Assembly (NCBI GenBank): GCA_017654935.2
Contig: CM065713.1
Location: forward strand, 22,300,872-22,364,871
Direction of reading: 5' to 3'
Length of the DNA: 64,000 bases
DNA from: Phymorhynchus buccinoides
Taxonomy: Eukaryota; Mollusca; Gastropoda; Neogastropoda; Raphitomidae
Shown here: positions 48,423 to 59,102 of the stretch, piece after piece
Position numbering within the stretch: the first letter of the stretch is position 1
How the letters are laid out: every line of letters starts with the position of its first letter
Translations under genes and position numbers: made by a program
Notes under the pieces: generated by a model
Told to the model about the DNA's origin: nothing
Seen by the model: the letters and a program-made list of their open reading frames with translations, nothing else
The model's database searches: none

Positions 48423-48790
48423 CATTTGCCACGTGAGGGCGACCTTGAATTTCACTGAGTTGAATTTAGAGAGTTGAATTAGAAAGGTCAGCGTAACCAG
48501 GGCTCCCAGGGACCCCCATTTGGGGGGTCTATGAAGTACTAAAATTCTAAAGGACCTGTAAAAGAATGTGCAGGGGGTCCCAGGGATGCACTAGAAAAAT
48601 TATTTTTAGCATTCGCAATGCCACTGGGACCCTCTATCCCGCTTTTAGGACCCTCTGTACTGTAAGTGAAGGAGTCCCTGGGACCCCTTGTTTTGCGGGA
48701 CGATTGGGAGCCCTGGTAACTCAGGCAGAATGGACGCGGGCAAATTAGTAGTCTAGTACAGAGAACGAACACTCGTGGCAAATGCCCTAT
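48423..48790. mobile_element. MITE family M2, interrupted
   Basis: Ends TAGGGCATTTGCCACGTG and GTGGCAAATGCCCTA. Another MITE sits at 48497-48716. Confidence 0.75.
48497..48716. mobile_element. PIF/Harbinger-like MITE with TAA target duplication
   Basis: Ends CCAGGGCTCCC and GGGAGCCCTGG are perfect 11-bp inverted repeats. TAA lies at 48494-48496 and 48717-48719. The uninterrupted paralogue at 46206-46355 (GGTCAGCGTAACTCGG) shows the empty site with a single TAA. Confidence 0.8.
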
Positions 48791-49215
48791 ATTTAAAATG
48801 TGTTTACACATACTGGCCACTAAAAAAAAAATCATTTTGCCGACTTTTCGGCCTAAACTTTCACAAACCTCTAGGAGAATTCCCAAACTTTCCAGCATTG
48901 AAAACGGTTCATTTTCCCCAAACTGTACGACCCCTGTGAAAATAACCCTAAACTGATTCCAGGGGTGCATGTGGGTCTGCCTGAAGCCTGAATTCAGGCA
49001 GTTTGATGCAGGTTCAGGCAGTGGTCTGCCTGAAAGTAAGGCTCTTCTTTACAGAACCAAGCTGTTGAAATGATCGTTATATCAAGGGTTGTGATAGAGT
49101 GATAAAAAGTATCTCAGACACTATGACTCTCTGGACGCGTTCAAGGCCGGTCTAAAAACTCATCTCTTTTCCAAGTTGTGGCTGACATGCATAGGTTGAT
49201 TGTGCAGTGTGGACA
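48791..49215. other. Intergenic, nothing firm
   Basis: Contains a short internal duplication around 48978-49032 (CAGGCAGT repeated). No coding support. Confidence 0.35.
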
Positions 49216-49218
49216 TTG

Positions 49219-49380
49219 AGTGGTGTGCGTGCGCGTGTGCGCGTACGTGTGCGTGCAATGTGTGTGTATGTGTGTGTATGCAGTGTGTGTGTTGATTGTG
49301 CCGTATGGAAATTGAGTGGTATGTGTGTGTGTGTTTGTGTGTGCGTGCGCGTGTGTGTGTGTATGTGTGTGTGCATGCAG
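49219..49380. repeat. (GT)n low-complexity tract
   Basis: Two GT-rich blocks around a duplicated TTGAGTGGTRTGTGTG segment. Confidence 0.85.
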
Positions 49381-49516
49381 CGTGTATGTTCTATCCCTAT
49401 CCCTTACGACAAGGCGACATAGAGGGCAACTCAGCGCTCAGAATAAAGGCGGCTGATCTAAGAATCATTTTTGTTCTTCGCTATATATATGGAATCTAGC
49501 TGAGTTGCAGATGCAC

Positions 49517-49660
49517 CCTTCAAACTTAGCCGATGAAGCTATCACTTGATCACTGCCGGTGTAGCATTCTCAAATGGGATTTGTTCTCACCTTCAAACTG
49601 AGCCGATGAAGCTATCACTTGATCACTGCCGGTGTAGCATTCTCAAATGGGATTTGTTCT
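49517..49660. repeat. Tandem duplication of about 72 bp
   Basis: GCCGATGAAGCTATCACTTG to GGGATTTGTTCTCA occurs twice in a row. The second copy runs into the palindromic element at 49629. Confidence 0.8.
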
Positions 49661-49826
49661 CAACATGTCTGCGCATGTGCGAAATCGATCATGACGTACC
49701 ATCCAATTTTATCTTTTGTGTATTCGACACTAAATTGACTCTAAATCTATCCCTAACCCTATCCCTAACTCTTCGCACATGCGCAGACGGTTTGAGAACA
49801 AATCCCATTTGAGAACACCACACCGG
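49629..49826. mobile_element. Palindromic element H2 with telomere-like loop
   Basis: CCGGTGTAGCATTCTCAAAT and GAGAACACCACACCGG are the ends. The inner arms TCTGCGCATGTGCGAA and TTCGCACATGCGCAGA pair. The loop has CCCTAACCCTATCCCTAAC. An inverted copy lies at 54072-54282. Confidence 0.75.
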
Positions 49827-49839
49827 TCCAGTATCACTA

Positions 49840-50508
49840 TGACATGCATCAAATAAGGCCTTTCTTTATCTCCCAGAATTAACAAAACCAGATCACTGGA
49901 TAACAGATCCTTATTTTCTGCCTTTTAGTGGCGCATGGGTGTTAACCTTTACCAGACTTCCCGGGTCGCCCACGACCCATTGACACCCAAAAAATGTGAT
50001 ATCTCTAAAACTATTTAAGCAATCTTCATGAAATTTCATGACTTTGTCAAAAACGTAAATGGCTTTAAGTGTGTTAAATTTCATTAATGTGTATAAAATA
50101 TAAATGACGTAATATGACGCAACATTTTAACATACTTGTCCAGATGTTGCGGGTCCTCCAGGACCCATACTCGTCAAAGAGTCACCATGTGTTTATGCTT
50201 CTCCAGATGGCGCGGGTCTCCTACGACCCATATAGTTTAAAGAGCAGAAATATGTCACTGCAGTGCATTGAGTATGGGTCGTGGGAGACCCGCGCCATCT
50301 GGAGAAGCATAAACACATGGTGACTCTTTGACGAGTATGGGTCCTGGAGGACCCGCAACATCTGGACAGGGATAAACACTGTTAAAATGCATGTACAAAT
50401 CTGTGAGTACTGGGAGACCCGCATCATCTGGCGAAGTATAATCACAAGCAACATCCGGTAAAGGTTAAATCAGTGTGGTGCAAAAATGCGACGTCAGCGG
50501 CGAAAGAG
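49840..50508. mobile_element. piggyBac-like MITE P1, damaged, hosting another
   Basis: Its right part (TTAAATCAGTGTGGTGCAAA to GGCGAAAGAG, then TTAA at 50509-50512) matches 797-861. The left end has been replaced, probably by the H2 element. A 519-bp element sits inside at 49946-50464. Confidence 0.6.
49946..50464. mobile_element. TTAA-flanked element P2 with long internal palindrome
   Basis: Ends CCTTTACCAGA and CCGGTAAAGG, with TTAA at 49942-49945 and 50465-50468. Internal arms around 50150-50240 and 50270-50365 are inverted over nearly 100 bp (GACCCATACTCGTCAAAGAG and its reverse). This is also piggyBac-like by target. Confidence 0.8.
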
Positions 50509-50545
50509 TTAAAAATCAAGGTTGTTTTTGTTGCTTTGGTATCAA

Positions 50546-51108
50546 CCCTTTCACCGCCAATGTCGTGCCTTGGCATGAGGCTGTGTCAGACCAGTTGACA
50601 TAAGCTAGAACACCAAGGCTACATCAAAATGTTGTTATGCTCTGAATGGTTGCGCGGGGATTGTCTTAAGCCATGACAAGTTCCCAGCATAACATCATCA
50701 GTCTAAAATCCCCCGAAGACGGAGTGTGGCTGCCCACATGGCGGGGTAATCAAAAACGGTCACACACGTAATGTTCTCATCTCTAGCCGATGCATTTGTC
50801 CCTTAGTGTTCAAGTGCTTCTCGCTGTTGGGATGATCCCTGGAGTCTTTTAGCCAGGGTAAGCCAACCAACCAACCAACCACCAATGTCGCATTTTTGCA
50901 CCACAATGATTTAACACCTATATCACTAAAAAGCATCAAATCAGGGCTTGCTATCTGAAGACCCTATTTTCGAAATTTTGGGAGGTAAGGATAGGCCTAA
51001 TGTTATGCATGTCACAGAGGAATTCCCAACATTGCTGACAATTGTTTTCCTCTACCCAGTTAAGTTTAATGGTATTTTTTAACTGAAAAATGGTTGGCGG
51101 CGAAAGGG
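50546..51108. mobile_element. piggyBac-like MITE P1 hosting a SINE
   Basis: Starts CCCTTTCACCGCC and ends GGCGGCGAAAGGG. TTAA lies at 51109-51112 and a mutated TCAA at 50542-50545. The SINE at 50566-50883 accounts for its extra length. Confidence 0.75.
50566..50883 (+). mobile_element. SINE family A inside a MITE
   Basis: Flanked by AATGTCG at 50559-50565 and 50884-50890, and tailed with (CCAA)n. Body as in 4239-4576. Confidence 0.8.
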
Positions 51109-51192
51109 TTAATATCTGCCCAAACCTCTAGCTATTGTCAATCATCAGTGTCAGCTTTGATGCACATAATGCACATCTCCGACGCTCACTAA

Positions 51193-51556
51193 CCAGCCCT
51201 GAAAGTGGCGAGTGAAAAAAAAAAAAGGGCGAGTTTATAATTCACTTCACCCGCCAAATGCGAGTGGGCAAAATACGATGTTCTTTCTCGCGCTACATTC
51301 TTTCCCGATCCATGTTTTCCCATGCACCAGAAATACGATACGCAATTTGCGTGCTCGCCAGACTGCATGTTCGAAAAAGGTCTGAAAAAGGGGAGTGAAC
51401 AAGCCTGGTTCAAGTATAGACCTGTGGTAAGTTATCTGCCTTATTTTCCATACTGTGGTTTCATTAAAAAAAATGTGTACAGTTAGTTTGGCTGGTAAAA
51501 AAAAAAAAGTTACCAGCCAAAGGCTGGTGGACAACATTGTCCACTTTCAGGGCTGC
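51193..51556. mobile_element. TAA-flanked inverted-repeat element (PIF/Harbinger-like)
   Basis: Ends CCAGCCCTGAAAGTGG and CCACTTTCAGGGCTGC, with TAA at 51190-51192 and 51557-51559. Non-coding. Confidence 0.65.
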
Positions 51557-51711
51557 TAACTGTAGCAAAACTTTCACCTGATATACTTTTTTTTCCCCTT
51601 CAAGAATATGCATAAAAAATTCATAAAGACACCGAAATACGCAGCTGTACACCTAAAACTCTAGAAATATACAGTAAAAATCTCGTAAAACAAAACTAAA
51701 AGGACTTAAAT

Positions 51712-51717
51712 TTTATT
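51712..51717 (-). terminator. Candidate poly(A) signal for the BTB gene
   Basis: AATAAA on the - strand, directly past the distal end of the minisatellite and about 1.38 kb after the BTB stop. If used, the whole array is in the 3' UTR. Confidence 0.4.
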
Positions 51718-51732
51718 TTGAGATAATCAATC

Positions 51733-53092
51733 TTTTGATATCGCTTGAAGAATTCGAATCGTCGCTATACCAGCTTGATTTCCGCCGATTCTCCTCCAGC
51801 CGGCCACACATGGTCTCCAGCAAAGACAAGAGTTAACACTGACTATCGCTTGAAGAAATCAAATCGTCACTATACCAGCTTGATTTCTGCCAATTCTCCT
51901 CCAGCAAAGACAAGAGTTAACACTGACTATCGCTTGAAGAATTTGAATCATCGCTATACCAGCTTGATTTCTGCCGATTCTCCCCGAGCAAAGACAAGAG
52001 TTAACACTGACTATCGCTTGAAGAATTTGAATCGTCGCTATACCAGCTTGATTTCTGCCGATTCTCCCCCAGCATAAAAAAGAGTTAACACTGACTATCG
52101 CACGAAGAATTTGAATCGTCGCTATACCAGCTTGATTTCTGCCGATTCTCCCCGAGCAAAGACAAGAGTTAACACTGACTATCGCTTGAAGAATTTGAAT
52201 CGTCGCTATACCAGCTTGATTTCCGCCGATTCTCCCCGAGCAAAGACAAGAGTTAACACTGACTATCGCTTGAAGAATTTGAATCGTCGCTATACCAGCT
52301 TGATTTCTGCCGATTCTCCCCCAGCATAAAAAAGAGTTAACACTGACTATCGCACGAAGAATTTGAATCGTCGCTATACCAGCTTGATTTCTGCCGATTC
52401 TCCCCGAGCAAAGACAAGAGTTAACACTGACTATCGCTTGAAGAAATCAAATCGTCACTATACCAGCTTGATTTCTGCCAATTCTCCTCCAGCAAAGACA
52501 AGAGTTAACACTGACTATCGCTTGAAGAATTTGAATCGTCGCTATACCAGCTTGATTTCTGCCGATTCTCCCCGAGCAAAGACAAGAGTTAACACTGACT
52601 ATCGCTTGAAGAATTTGAATCGTCGCTATACCAGCTTGATTTCTGCCGATTCTCCCCCAGCATAAAAAAGAGTTAACACTGACTATCGCACGAAGAATTT
52701 GAATCGTCGCTATACCAGCTTGATTTCTGCCGATTCTCCCCCAGCATAAAAAAGAGTTAACACTGACTATCGCACGAAGAATTTGAATCGTCGCTATACC
52801 AGCTTGATTTCTGCCGATTCTCCCCGAGCAAAGACAAGAGTTAACACTGACTATCGCTTGAAGAATTTGAATCGTCGCTATACCAGCTTGATTTCTGCCG
52901 ATTCTCCCCCAGCATAAAAAAGAGTTAACACTGACTATCGCACGAAGAATTTGAATCGTCGCTATACCAGCTTGATTTCTGCCGATTCTCCCCGAGCAAA
53001 GACAAGAGTTAACACTGACTATCGCTTGAAGAATTTGAATCGTCGCTATACCAGCTTGATTTCCGCCGATTCTCCCCGAGCAAAGACAAGAG
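51733..53092 (-). repeat. Minisatellite derived from the BTB last exon, about 16 units of 84 bp
   Basis: On the - strand each unit reproduces the last codons and stop of the BTB protein (WYSDDSNSSSDSQC and TAA) plus about 15 bp of flank. The distal copy (51745-51830) also keeps the upstream segment encoding TMCGRL. Internal units have lost that segment. Several units differ in blocks (AGCATAAAAAAGAG against AGCAAAGACAAGAG; CGCACGAAG against CGCTTGAAG). The 271-residue - strand frame across it is spurious. Confidence 0.9.
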
Positions 53093-55101
53093 TTAACACT
53101 GACTATCGCTTGAAGAATTCGAATCGTCGCTATACCAGCTTGGTTTCCGCTGATTCTCATCCAGCCGGCCGCACATGGTCTCCAGCAGCCCCACCTTCGT
53201 TTCGGCGGAGAGGTGCTGGTAATGCTCGGAGTAGCACAGGTCCCTCTTGCTGTCACAGACATTCAGGTACAGGTCCGTCATCGCTTTGTCACCGGGCAGG
53301 CGGAAGGCGTCGCACGCCCTCAAGTACAGACAAAGCCGGTCCAGGAGATCATCTTTGTCCAAACTCTGCCCCTTCAGGCTGCCTCTGGGGATCGGGGAAT
53401 GCGAACGGCGGGATCTGCGGTCGGTCGTGTAATGGTTGTAGAAGTTGTGAAAGTGGGAAGCCACGCAGCTGCTCATGTACTCCTGGCACCTGACCTTGAC
53501 CTCTTCCGTGTCGTATTTGTCGGCCAACGTCAGCAGCTGCAAAAGGTTCTCATCTGGGAAAACGAAACAAAAACCACAAAAATGTATCACAAATGCGCAT
53601 TAAAGTGCTGGCAACACACTCATTATTCATGTACCATATCTTACGGGCTATAAGTCCATAACATACGGTACATTTGTACATGCATAACAAATGCACATTA
53701 AAGTGCTGGCAACACACTGAAAAGAAACAAACCTTGAAGTTGAAGTCAAATAGAATTCTAAAACTAAACTAAAAAAGGACATTTAACCTCTTCACCACCC
53801 CGTCACGGATATTTCCGTCCACTTCCGGTAACCTATAAACTGCCCTGTCACGGAAATATCCGTCATAGGGTTATTCTAAGAGTTTCCCTTTTTCTATCCA
53901 TATGCTTTTCGCAGTATGTTTGAATGCATGTGAGAGTGTTCTCAGATGATAGTATATTCAATTCCCTTTCAGAAAAGTATAGGTTATTACGTTATATGCA
54001 TAATTTGTATTCAGCAGTTTTTGCGACAGACTTCGCAACCTAAAACGGCTTGGTAAATAGTTGCCTCAGAACCGGTGTGGTGTTCTCAAAGTGGATTTTC
54101 TGGGCATGTGCGAAGAGTTAAGGATAGGTTTAGGGTTAGGGATAGGGTTAGGGTTAGGGATAGGTTTAGGGTCAATTTAGTGTCGAACACACAAAAAATA
54201 AAATTTGATGGTACGTCATGATCGATTTCGCACATGCGCAGACATGTTGAGAACAAATCCCATTTTGAGAGTGCTACACCGGAAACAGGCTTGGCAGCGA
54301 AGGGATTAAATAATAACAATAATAATTTTATTTCATATAGCGCTAAAATCTATACAGTAGTATGCTCGATGCGCTTTACAAAAGCAACATTAAAATCAAC
54401 ATTAAAAACATGCATTAGAATCAACAAGATAGTCATAGTACTCATACTACCAACATTCCAGTGCAAAGAAATAAAGTGACAAAAATAACATGATTCTCAC
54501 TCACAAAGACATCCACCCTCATTCACCAGTCTCTCTAAATAAAAACAACATACAGTATTTATACGGCGCTGAATCTTGATAGAAATCAAATCAAAGCGTA
54601 CACACACGTTAGCATTCATACCGCATTCAAACAAAAATGCAATACAAAGCGAACACACACGTATATGACATAAATGGTTATACAGCAGAAAGAGACCTAA
54701 AGGCAAAAGAGAGAAGAGAAAGAGAGTGGAGCCTCAATGACGGGGGAACAGGTGGGTTTTGAGGTTAGATTTGAAAGCAGAGAGGGTCGGTCACTGATGG
54801 AGGGAAAGAGGAAAACAACGACAGCAAAAAAGCAACAAACCGTTAATGGTCTCTCCCCGACACAGGGTTCTGGGCAAGAGGACGTTGACAAACAGCGTCA
54901 TGTCCTCAAAGCTTTCATCGGGGAGGGGGACCGAGTCTTTCGTGGACTCCTTGAAACCCGAGAAGAACATCCTGTGGAAGACCGGGGAGTGGTGCGCCAG
55001 TACGGCGCGGCTCACGCGCAGTTCCTTCCCTTCCACCGCCAGGGTCACGTCGGCGATGACTTTGGGAATTCCCTGAAAGGTCACCTCCTCTTTGCTGGAA
55101 A
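53093..55101 (-). CDS. BTB/POZ-domain protein, last two exons (5' part not found)
   Basis: Exon 55101-54841 and exon 53553-53093 join at a phase 1 intron (donor AACG|GTTTGTT, acceptor CGTTTTCCCAG|ATGAG), restoring DENLLQLLTLADKYD. The first exon holds most of the BTB fold: IPKVIADVTLAVEGKELRVS, RAVLAHHSPVFHRMFFSGFK, VPLPDESFEDM. The second completes it with VKVRCQEYM. After it come a basic patch (TDRRSRRSHS), a helical region with two Cys, and a Ser-rich acidic end. BTB domains dimerise and often recruit Cullin-3. Two exons encode about 239 residues. The first begins after a T-rich acceptor with no start codon, so an N-terminal exon (perhaps MATH, as in BATH proteins) should lie above 55101. 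I did not find it. The intron carries MITEs. Confidence 0.8.
53580..53720. repeat. Short direct duplication in the BTB intron
   Basis: ATTAAAGTGCTGGCAACACA occurs at about 53599 and 53697, preceded each time by ACAAATGCRC, around a segment that starts CATTATTCATGTACC. Confidence 0.7.
53783..54312. mobile_element. piggyBac-like MITE, diverged, hosting element H2
   Basis: Ends TTTAACCTCTTCACCACC and GGCAGCGAAGGGATTAAA resemble family P1. H2 lies inside at 54072-54282. The left part has an inverted pair around CACGGATATTTCCGTC. Confidence 0.55.
54072..54282. mobile_element. Palindromic element H2, inverted copy
   Basis: Ends CCGGTGTGGTGTTCTCAAA and GAGAGTGCTACACCGG, with loop GGTTTAGGGTTAGGGATAGG. 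Opposite orientation to 49629-49826. Confidence 0.75.
54307..54390 (-). mobile_element. Retroposon 3' tail
   Basis: On the - strand TTGTAAAGCGCATCGAGCAT, AGCGCTATATGAAAT and (ATT)n, like the tails at 62000-62060. Confidence 0.55.
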
Positions 55102-55180
55102 CTAAAAAAAAAGGTTAAAAATTTAAAAAAATGAAATAACTTGTTTTTTAAAAGAACATTTTTTTTTCTATTTAAAAATG

Positions 55181-55595
55181 TATACTGTAATTCGCGGACT
55201 ACAAGCCGCAACTTTTTTTTAACCCCACCCCCGCGGCTAGTACAGTGCTGCGGCCTAAACGTTACAGAAAGTGAAAGTAAGCTCAACTCAGTGGCATCCT
55301 TGATTCAGACCTTTGATCTGTGGCCTTGTTCACGGTTGATGACAAAAAAAAATCACCTTGATTTCTGTATATTTTTCACAAAATGACGATCTGTTTCACG
55401 GTCCGACACTTTCGTTTTGGCAGTCAACACACCTGCGATCAACTCTAGACTCAACCGGAAGCGGACATCGTGCATCGCCACGCTTCCGGGGCTTATGCTT
55501 CGACGCGGCTTATGCGTTACTTTTTTCAGATTTTTTTCTTAAAGTAGGCGGTGCGACTCATATTACGAAGCGGCTTGTAGTCTGTATAAGATCTG
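55181..55595. mobile_element. MITE with inverted GCGGCTTGTAGTC ends
   Basis: The left end ACTGTAATTCGCGGACTACA, then AGCCGC, and the right end GCGGCTTGTAGTCTG are inverted. Inner text GACGCGGCTTATGCGTTAC. It lies upstream of the recognised BTB exons. Confidence 0.6.
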
Positions 55596-55734
55596 ACGAC
55601 ACACTGTCACATGCCTATTAATAATATTATTATTATTACATCCCTTTGTGTCTCCTTTTTATCTATAACTCCAGTGAAACACGAAGAATGATTCTGAAAA
55701 ATAAAACCACTCTACGGAAACGCTGTTCAAATTT

Positions 55735-56150
55735 CCTGCCATGCTTTGTCCGGGTCATAGCAAGCCTGACAGCAAATTTGAGGCGATTCGGTTAAGAAAC
55801 GGCGGAGTTATTCATGAAAAGGTGAAGCGGTGTCTAGCGCGCGTTTCTGAACCGATTCGCTTCCGGTTTGGCACACGGATAGTCCCCGGCCCCGGTCATC
55901 TTCCTGCCAAATTCGAAGGCAATCGGCCCAGAAACGCCGGAGATACGGGCGCAGAGATGCCGGCGGATGCACGATTCGCGCATTTGCGAAACCGCGCAAA
56001 TGACACGGCCGCCTCGGTTGCCGTTGTCATCGCCCGGCTCACAGCAAATTTGAAGCGATTCGGTTGAAAAACGGCGGAGTTATAAGGCCCGTTTCGTGTT
56101 TCAGACAGACAGACACACACACACACACGGACGGACAGTTGGCTTTTTAT
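55735..56150 (+). repeat. GC-rich dispersed repeat
   Basis: GCAAATTTGAGGCGATTCGG is repeated near 56044 as GCAAATTTGAAGCGATTCGG, each time followed by ACGGCGGAGTTAT. It ends in (AC)n and GGACGGACAG. A frame is open for 108 residues, but the text looks like a repeat relic. Confidence 0.5.
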
Positions 56151-57216
56151 TATATGATTAGTTATGTGAGGTTCGAAAGTCAAGCCCAGGTCCACAAACA
56201 CCCCAAGATCTTTCTCAACATCTGTAGGCTCCAGCACCCGTCTATCTTTCATATAATATGTATGCTTGGGATTATTTTTACCGAGGTGCATAACCTTACC
56301 ACTTTTGACTATTAAATTTCATGAGCCAAGTATCAGCCCATGTAACTAAGTTATCAATGCACGTTTGAACTCTTTTTCTTGATTCATCGTTTTCTACGTT
56401 ATTGTATGCCTTAGTGTCATCAGCAAAGATCTTCATATTACAGTCTACATAAGTTGGTAAATCATTTATAAAAAACAGGAATAAATTATAAAGTGGGACC
56501 CAGGACACTACCCTGTGGGACCCCACTAGTGACATCTACCTTTTTAGAACTAAATCCATTTATAGTTACATATTGTGTGCGCTCGCTCAAGAAATCCCTG
56601 ATCCACCCCAACAGTCTTCCGCCTACTCCATAGCCCGCTAGCTTCAAAATAAGTCTGGAATGTGAAACAGTATCGAACGCCTTCTGAAAATCTAGGTAAA
56701 CGGCGTCCACTGGCCTACCTTCCTCCAGGGAGCCTATCCAGTCTCCCAAGGTGACTAACAGCTGTGTGACACAAGATCGTCCCCGGGTAAAACCAAATTG
56801 GTCTTTAGATAAAATATCATTCTCAATTAAATGATCACACAGTGCGTCACGGATGAAACCTTAAAAAAGTTTACAAACGATGGAGGTAAGGCTCACTGGG
56901 CGGTAGTTCCCAGGACTACTCTTATCGCCCTTTTTAAATATTGGTGTAACTTGAGCTACTTTCCAGCTAGTAGGTAATTTGCCTACTAGTACAGATTTAT
57001 TAAATAAAAAATGTTAGAGGCCACGCCAACTGACTAGACAACTCCTTGAGGACTCTAGGATGTATTTCGTCAGGTCCAGGTGATTTATCTATTTTTAAGG
57101 ACTGTAGTGCTTTCAGCATTTGCTCCTGACTAATTGTGACCGAGTCAATCACTGAATTATAACTTGCTTTAAAATTTGGCAAACTATTTGCTGGGTCTGT
57201 TATAAAAACACTACCA

Positions 57217-57271
57217 AAAAACTCATTTAAGACTATTGCCAATTATTGGCAATAGTCTTAAATGAGTTTTT
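57217..57271. repeat. Perfect 55-bp palindrome
   Basis: Arms of 27 bp (AAAAACTCATTTAAGACTAT to TTGCCAAT and the reverse) around a single T at 57244. The left arm is LINE coding sequence. The right arm is its inverted copy next to the inserted element. Confidence 0.9.
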
Positions 57272-57274
57272 ATC

Positions 57275-57671
57275 GGTAAAGGTAAAGATGTGCCACCCCC
57301 CCTACATTTCTCGGTTAATTGAAATGTTATGTTTTTGCCTTTCTTACCAAACATAAAGCTGTATTTTAGGAACCTTTTTAGCTAAAAACCTTTTTGGAAT
57401 ACTAACCCTGTCCCTAGCCCTACCCCCCACTATGTACTGCAGTACACAGCGATTTGTCACAGTTGTGGTTCGTTGCGTTTTTCCGTCTTATAGGGTGGGG
57501 GGTAGGGTTAGGCTTAGGGCTAGGGTTAGTGATAGGGTTAGTATTCCAAAAAGGTTATTAGCTAAAAATGTTCATAAAATACAGCTTTATGTATGGTAAG
57601 AAAGGCAAAAACATAAAAATACAATTAACCAAGAAATGTAGGGGTGGGGGGGGCACATCTTGACCTTTACC
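57275..57671. mobile_element. Palindromic element with telomere-like segments
   Basis: Ends GGTAAAGGTAAAGATGTGCC and GGCACATCTTGACCTTTACC. Inner arms include TTGCCTTTCTTACCA, CTTTTTGGAATACTAACCCT and their reverses. Loop sides carry CCCTAGCCCTACC and GGGTTAGGCTTAGGGCTAGG. Confidence 0.8.
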
Positions 57672-58502
57672 TTTTTATCTATTTTTAAGGACATATCTCA
57701 GTTATCTGTTTCAGTATAAGTCCCATCTTTTTGCCTTAATTTTGAAATTTGTTCTTCTCTTCTTCTTCTTCACCTTAGGCAGCCAACTTCATCACGCTGA
57801 AGATTCTGCTGCACTTTAGGGGGTAGTACGAAAAAGAAACAAAATAAGTTCAGCAAAGATAGGGTAGATAGTGATCATGAAATATTATTGGGAAAAGATA
57901 GAGCCAAAATAGTCAGGAATTTAGTATTATGATACTCCGAATTTAGTATTATGATACTCTAGGTTTAGTCTTGTCAGATACATATTTAAAAAATACTTTA
58001 GGATTATTTTTGGCTTCCTAGGCCAAAAGATTTCGGGCACTGGCATAGAACTCCAATTTACCTTAATTTTTGGTATAAATTTGTCACAAGCTTCCAGGTT
58101 TCGTCTCAGGCGTAGAAAAAGAGATTAGATAAAGTAGACTTATCTCCAACTTACCATTGGATTGTGCTCCACTGTCCGTCTTCCTAGTAGGTAAGCCTCT
58201 CAAGCTTTTAGCCGATTTCATGTTTGGAAAAACGTAGGCAACGTGTAGAACTTACGAGTCCGACTTCAGAACTTGCGCCATATAGAGTCAGAGTGGCCCC
58301 CCTTGTGGCGCGTCGATTTACCCACGTGGCTATTTAACCTCATGTGGCAAAATATCTTCCCCCAACTAAACTAAAGTAATGTCTCATATGACTTAGGTCG
58401 AGAAGACGTAAAACTTTATTTTCACTCATGTTGCCTCTTCTTACATTGTGGCGGTTAGGTACTATAGCCGATGAGGTTTATCCGAGGCGTGGTTACCGCT
58501 AC

Positions 58503-58790
58503 ACAGGTCAGGTCAGGTCAGGTAGATAAGACGACTAGGCCTCGCGGCCTCTCAAGCGTCTTTTCTTTTTTTTTTCTTCTTTTTTTTTTTCCTTTTCCTT
58601 TTGGGGGGTTGGCACAGCTGTGACGGTTTTGGTAGACTATTCGTCATACTGGTACTTTAATTTACCAAGGTTTGGGTCTTTGTCCAGGAGGTTTTTGAAT
58701 TTGTTAGTATCAGGTGCAAGTTTTGTCTGAGCAGGAAGTGTGTTCCAATAGTTAGTCACTCTGTTACTGAAAAAGTGACTCCACAATACA
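58503..58790 (-). mobile_element. 5'-truncated LINE end inside a SINE
   Basis: On the - strand FFSNRVTNYWNTLPAQTKL, then FKNLLDKDPNLG, then a 3' UTR with GAGGCCGCGAGGCC and a (CCTGA)n-type tail. CACA lies on both sides as a possible short target duplication. Same type as 8718-9310. Confidence 0.7.
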
Positions 58791-58897
58791 CATATCTATA
58801 TTGATAAAAACTCGGGACTTTACTGGTGTTGCACTGCCTCCGGGCATTGCAGCCAGTATTGTTCCCACCATCTTTGTATTTACAAATGTCCCATATA

Positions 58898-59102
58898 GGG
58901 GAAGACGGGGTAAAAAGCGCATGGGCGGGTAAGAAGCCCACCCCAATTATCTCATGAAATAAAGAAAATTTCAGTCAAATTTGCCCATGCTAGACTTTAA
59001 CGCTCGTCTCATGGGCAAAATGAGACTGAAATTTGCTTCATTTCATGAGATAATTGGGGTGGGCTTCTTACCCGCCCATGCGCTTTTTACCCCGTCTTCC
59101 TC
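58898..59102. mobile_element. Foldback MITE FB1
   Basis: Lies in the hairpin domain of the SINE, with TA on both sides. The loop is shortened relative to other copies. Confidence 0.85.

Larger units (their letters stand above)
56160..58120 (-). mobile_element. CR1-like LINE, frameshifted, split by a palindromic element
   Basis: Reading 58120 to 56160 on the - strand gives, in order: KLRQKDGTYTETDN (57760-57700), LNEFFGSVFITDPAN, LKIDKSPGPDEIHPRVLKEL, LDFQKAFDTVSHSRLI (motif A), SGVPQGSVLGPTL (motif B), KIFADDTKAYN (motif C), then WLMKFNSQKW and VEKDLGVFVD. The upstream part (58100-57960) has NNPKVFFKYVSDKTKPR. Frameshifts occur near 57243, 56740 and 56500. An element at 57275-57671 interrupts it. 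Dead copy. Confidence 0.85.

Noticed and set aside
52447..53262. A 271-residue - strand frame
   Set aside because: It is an alternative frame through the 84-bp array and overlaps the true BTB frame, which differs.
55741..56067. A 108-residue GC-rich frame
   Set aside because: The underlying DNA repeats itself (GCAAATTTGARGCGATTCGG) and resembles repeats at 2200-2740 and 39833-40235, so it is more likely repeat-derived.
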